This document shows positions 63,385 through 64,000 of a stretch of 64,000 nucleotides of DNA, in pieces. The position numbers were made by a program, and so were the translations under genes. The notes beneath the pieces are model-generated. The model was given only the letters and a program-made list of their open reading frames with translations. It was not told the origin of the DNA and did not search any database. Positions within the stretch are counted from its first letter, which is position 1, and every line of letters starts with the position of its first letter. This stretch comes from Prorocentrum cordatum (taxonomy: Eukaryota; Sar; Dinophyceae; Prorocentrales; Prorocentraceae), in the NCBI GenBank assembly GCA_963575745.1, contig CAUYUJ010014266.1, positions 62,001 through 126,000 on the forward strand. The letters are read 5' to 3'.

Positions 63385-63503
63385 AGAATACAGAGGAGGG
63401 AGGGCGGGTGACCAAAAGAAACCACAAGAGCGCCCAATGATCCCCCTCGGACAATTGGCCTGAGACTGCCTCGCCGCATCTAAACAAAACAATCAACGAC
63501 AAA

Positions 63504-63681
63504 AATGTTCAACAGCTCAACGGCGGTGAGGTGCGGAGCGCTCGGACTAGACAAAGAGGAGCAGTACCAACATGCACGGCATCTCACTGATACTCTGGCC
63601 GACCTCGGCAAGTTTCGCAGCAACTCGTGCTCGGGAAACAAGCTGTCGTGCCGGCACCGCCGCGGTCTCCCATAACTCCCA
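63504..63681. repeat. Direct repeat, copy 2
   Basis: Starts TGTTCAACAGCTCAACGGC; about 180 bp, with small indels relative to copy 1. It is followed closely by the recombinase fragment. Confidence 0.85.
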
Positions 63682-63694
63682 GATCCAATGGCCT

Positions 63695-64000
63695 TCAGGG
63701 TGGGCGGGTTGGGCACTGCGATTCCATCGCGCGGATGTTTTGAAGAATACGTGGGCAGCGCGAAAGAAGCCACTGCAAGCTGGCGTCACCATCAATACCT
63801 GTGATCGACTTCAGGCGCTCGAACTCCTTGAGAAGCCCACCCTTTTTCTCGTGCCGTTTGCAGCTCGCCAGACTTCTCCACCGGCCTCTCTTTTGAATCT
63901 GCGCGATGGGGAGGTCGTCCAGGCCATCGGTGGAAGCGCCTCCGTGCCGCAGGCAGTGCGGGGTGAGCTGGAGGTCGCCGAGCTTCAACTCCTCAACGCC
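63695..64000 (-). pseudogene. Tyrosine recombinase C-terminal fragment, catalytic Tyr position changed
   Basis: Minus strand, entering from the right edge: ELKLGDLQLTPHCLRHGGAS gives the His-x-x-Arg block (HCLR), IAQIQKRGRWRSLASCKRHE gives the second His/Trp position as Trp (RGRW). Where relatives I know from dinoflagellates have SVRRYEKH, this copy has SCKRHEKK, so the nucleophilic Tyr appears to be His. The frame stays open to 63695 with ITGIDGDASLQWLLSR. It differs from the recombinase at 41368-42942 and belongs to another element group, possibly Crypton- or DIRS-like. The direct repeats at 63199-63681 lie just beyond its 3' end. Confidence 0.7.

Noticed and set aside
1-64000. tRNA, rRNA, snRNA or CRISPR loci
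   Set aside because: No cloverleaf with conserved arms, no rRNA core sequence and no spaced direct repeats of CRISPR type were found by reading; short-period repeats here lack unique spacers.

Overview
The window looks like nuclear DNA of a dinoflagellate. Evidence: (1) two adjacent 15-nt copies matching bases 8-22 of the dinoflagellate spliced leader (CCATTTTGGCTCAAG, one or two mismatches each) lie at the 5' end of a LINE (19331-19360, minus strand); (2) a Copia element with an HGDD-type reverse transcriptase core; (3) GC-rich, repeat-saturated DNA with no recognisable host gene. The genus cannot be read from the sequence. I saw no tRNA, rRNA, CRISPR or cellular gene.

Layout. 1-31.7 kb is a stack of nested retrotransposons. 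A minus-strand LINE ORF1 fragment (1-846) abuts a degenerate plus-strand LINE A (847-~5190). Then follow minus-strand LINEs B (5474-7453), C (7454-9764), D (9765-14355 plus 19370-19936), E (14356-19369, inside D) and G (19937-23286 plus 30315-31170). A Copia LTR retrotransposon (23287-30314; 171-bp LTRs, GAGGC target duplication) sits inside G. Each insertion point can be placed because another copy of the same family shows the uninterrupted sequence. 31.0-31.65 kb holds a 339-bp tandem duplication. 32.24-38.43 kb is a 41/42-bp satellite array bounded by inverted repeats and interrupted once by a palindrome-rich segment. 38.76-52.54 kb is another D-family LINE (J/K), cut exactly at 40551/49728 by a 9,176-bp tyrosine-recombinase retrotransposon (gag, RT-RNase H, recombinase) with PAT/Ngaro-type split direct repeats. 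52.5-56.1 kb is LINE I (same family as A and C). 56.1-58.4 kb has a ~177-bp repeat in both orientations around an ORF1 fragment. 58.4-63.2 kb is AT-rich DNA, short-period repeats and microsatellites. The right end has a ~180-bp direct repeat pair and the C-terminal part of a second tyrosine recombinase.

How the parts work. The LINEs carry an ORF1 (Pro-rich N-terminus, short coiled-coil-like stretch, RRM-like motif) and an ORF2 with an APE-type endonuclease and a reverse transcriptase. Two further traits recur across copies: an in-frame peptide-repeat array (FRxALxGR) just before the endonuclease, and a pyrimidine-rich 3' UTR holding a conserved ~60-bp hairpin island, ending in a short poly(A). 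LINE E carries spliced-leader relicts exactly at its 5' end, which suggests its RNA was trans-spliced before insertion. Most LINEs are decayed; E and G are close to intact over the endonuclease-RT. The tyrosine-recombinase element is the best candidate for a little-described system: all expected parts are present, paired repeats have equal length, and the empty site is restored without target duplication.
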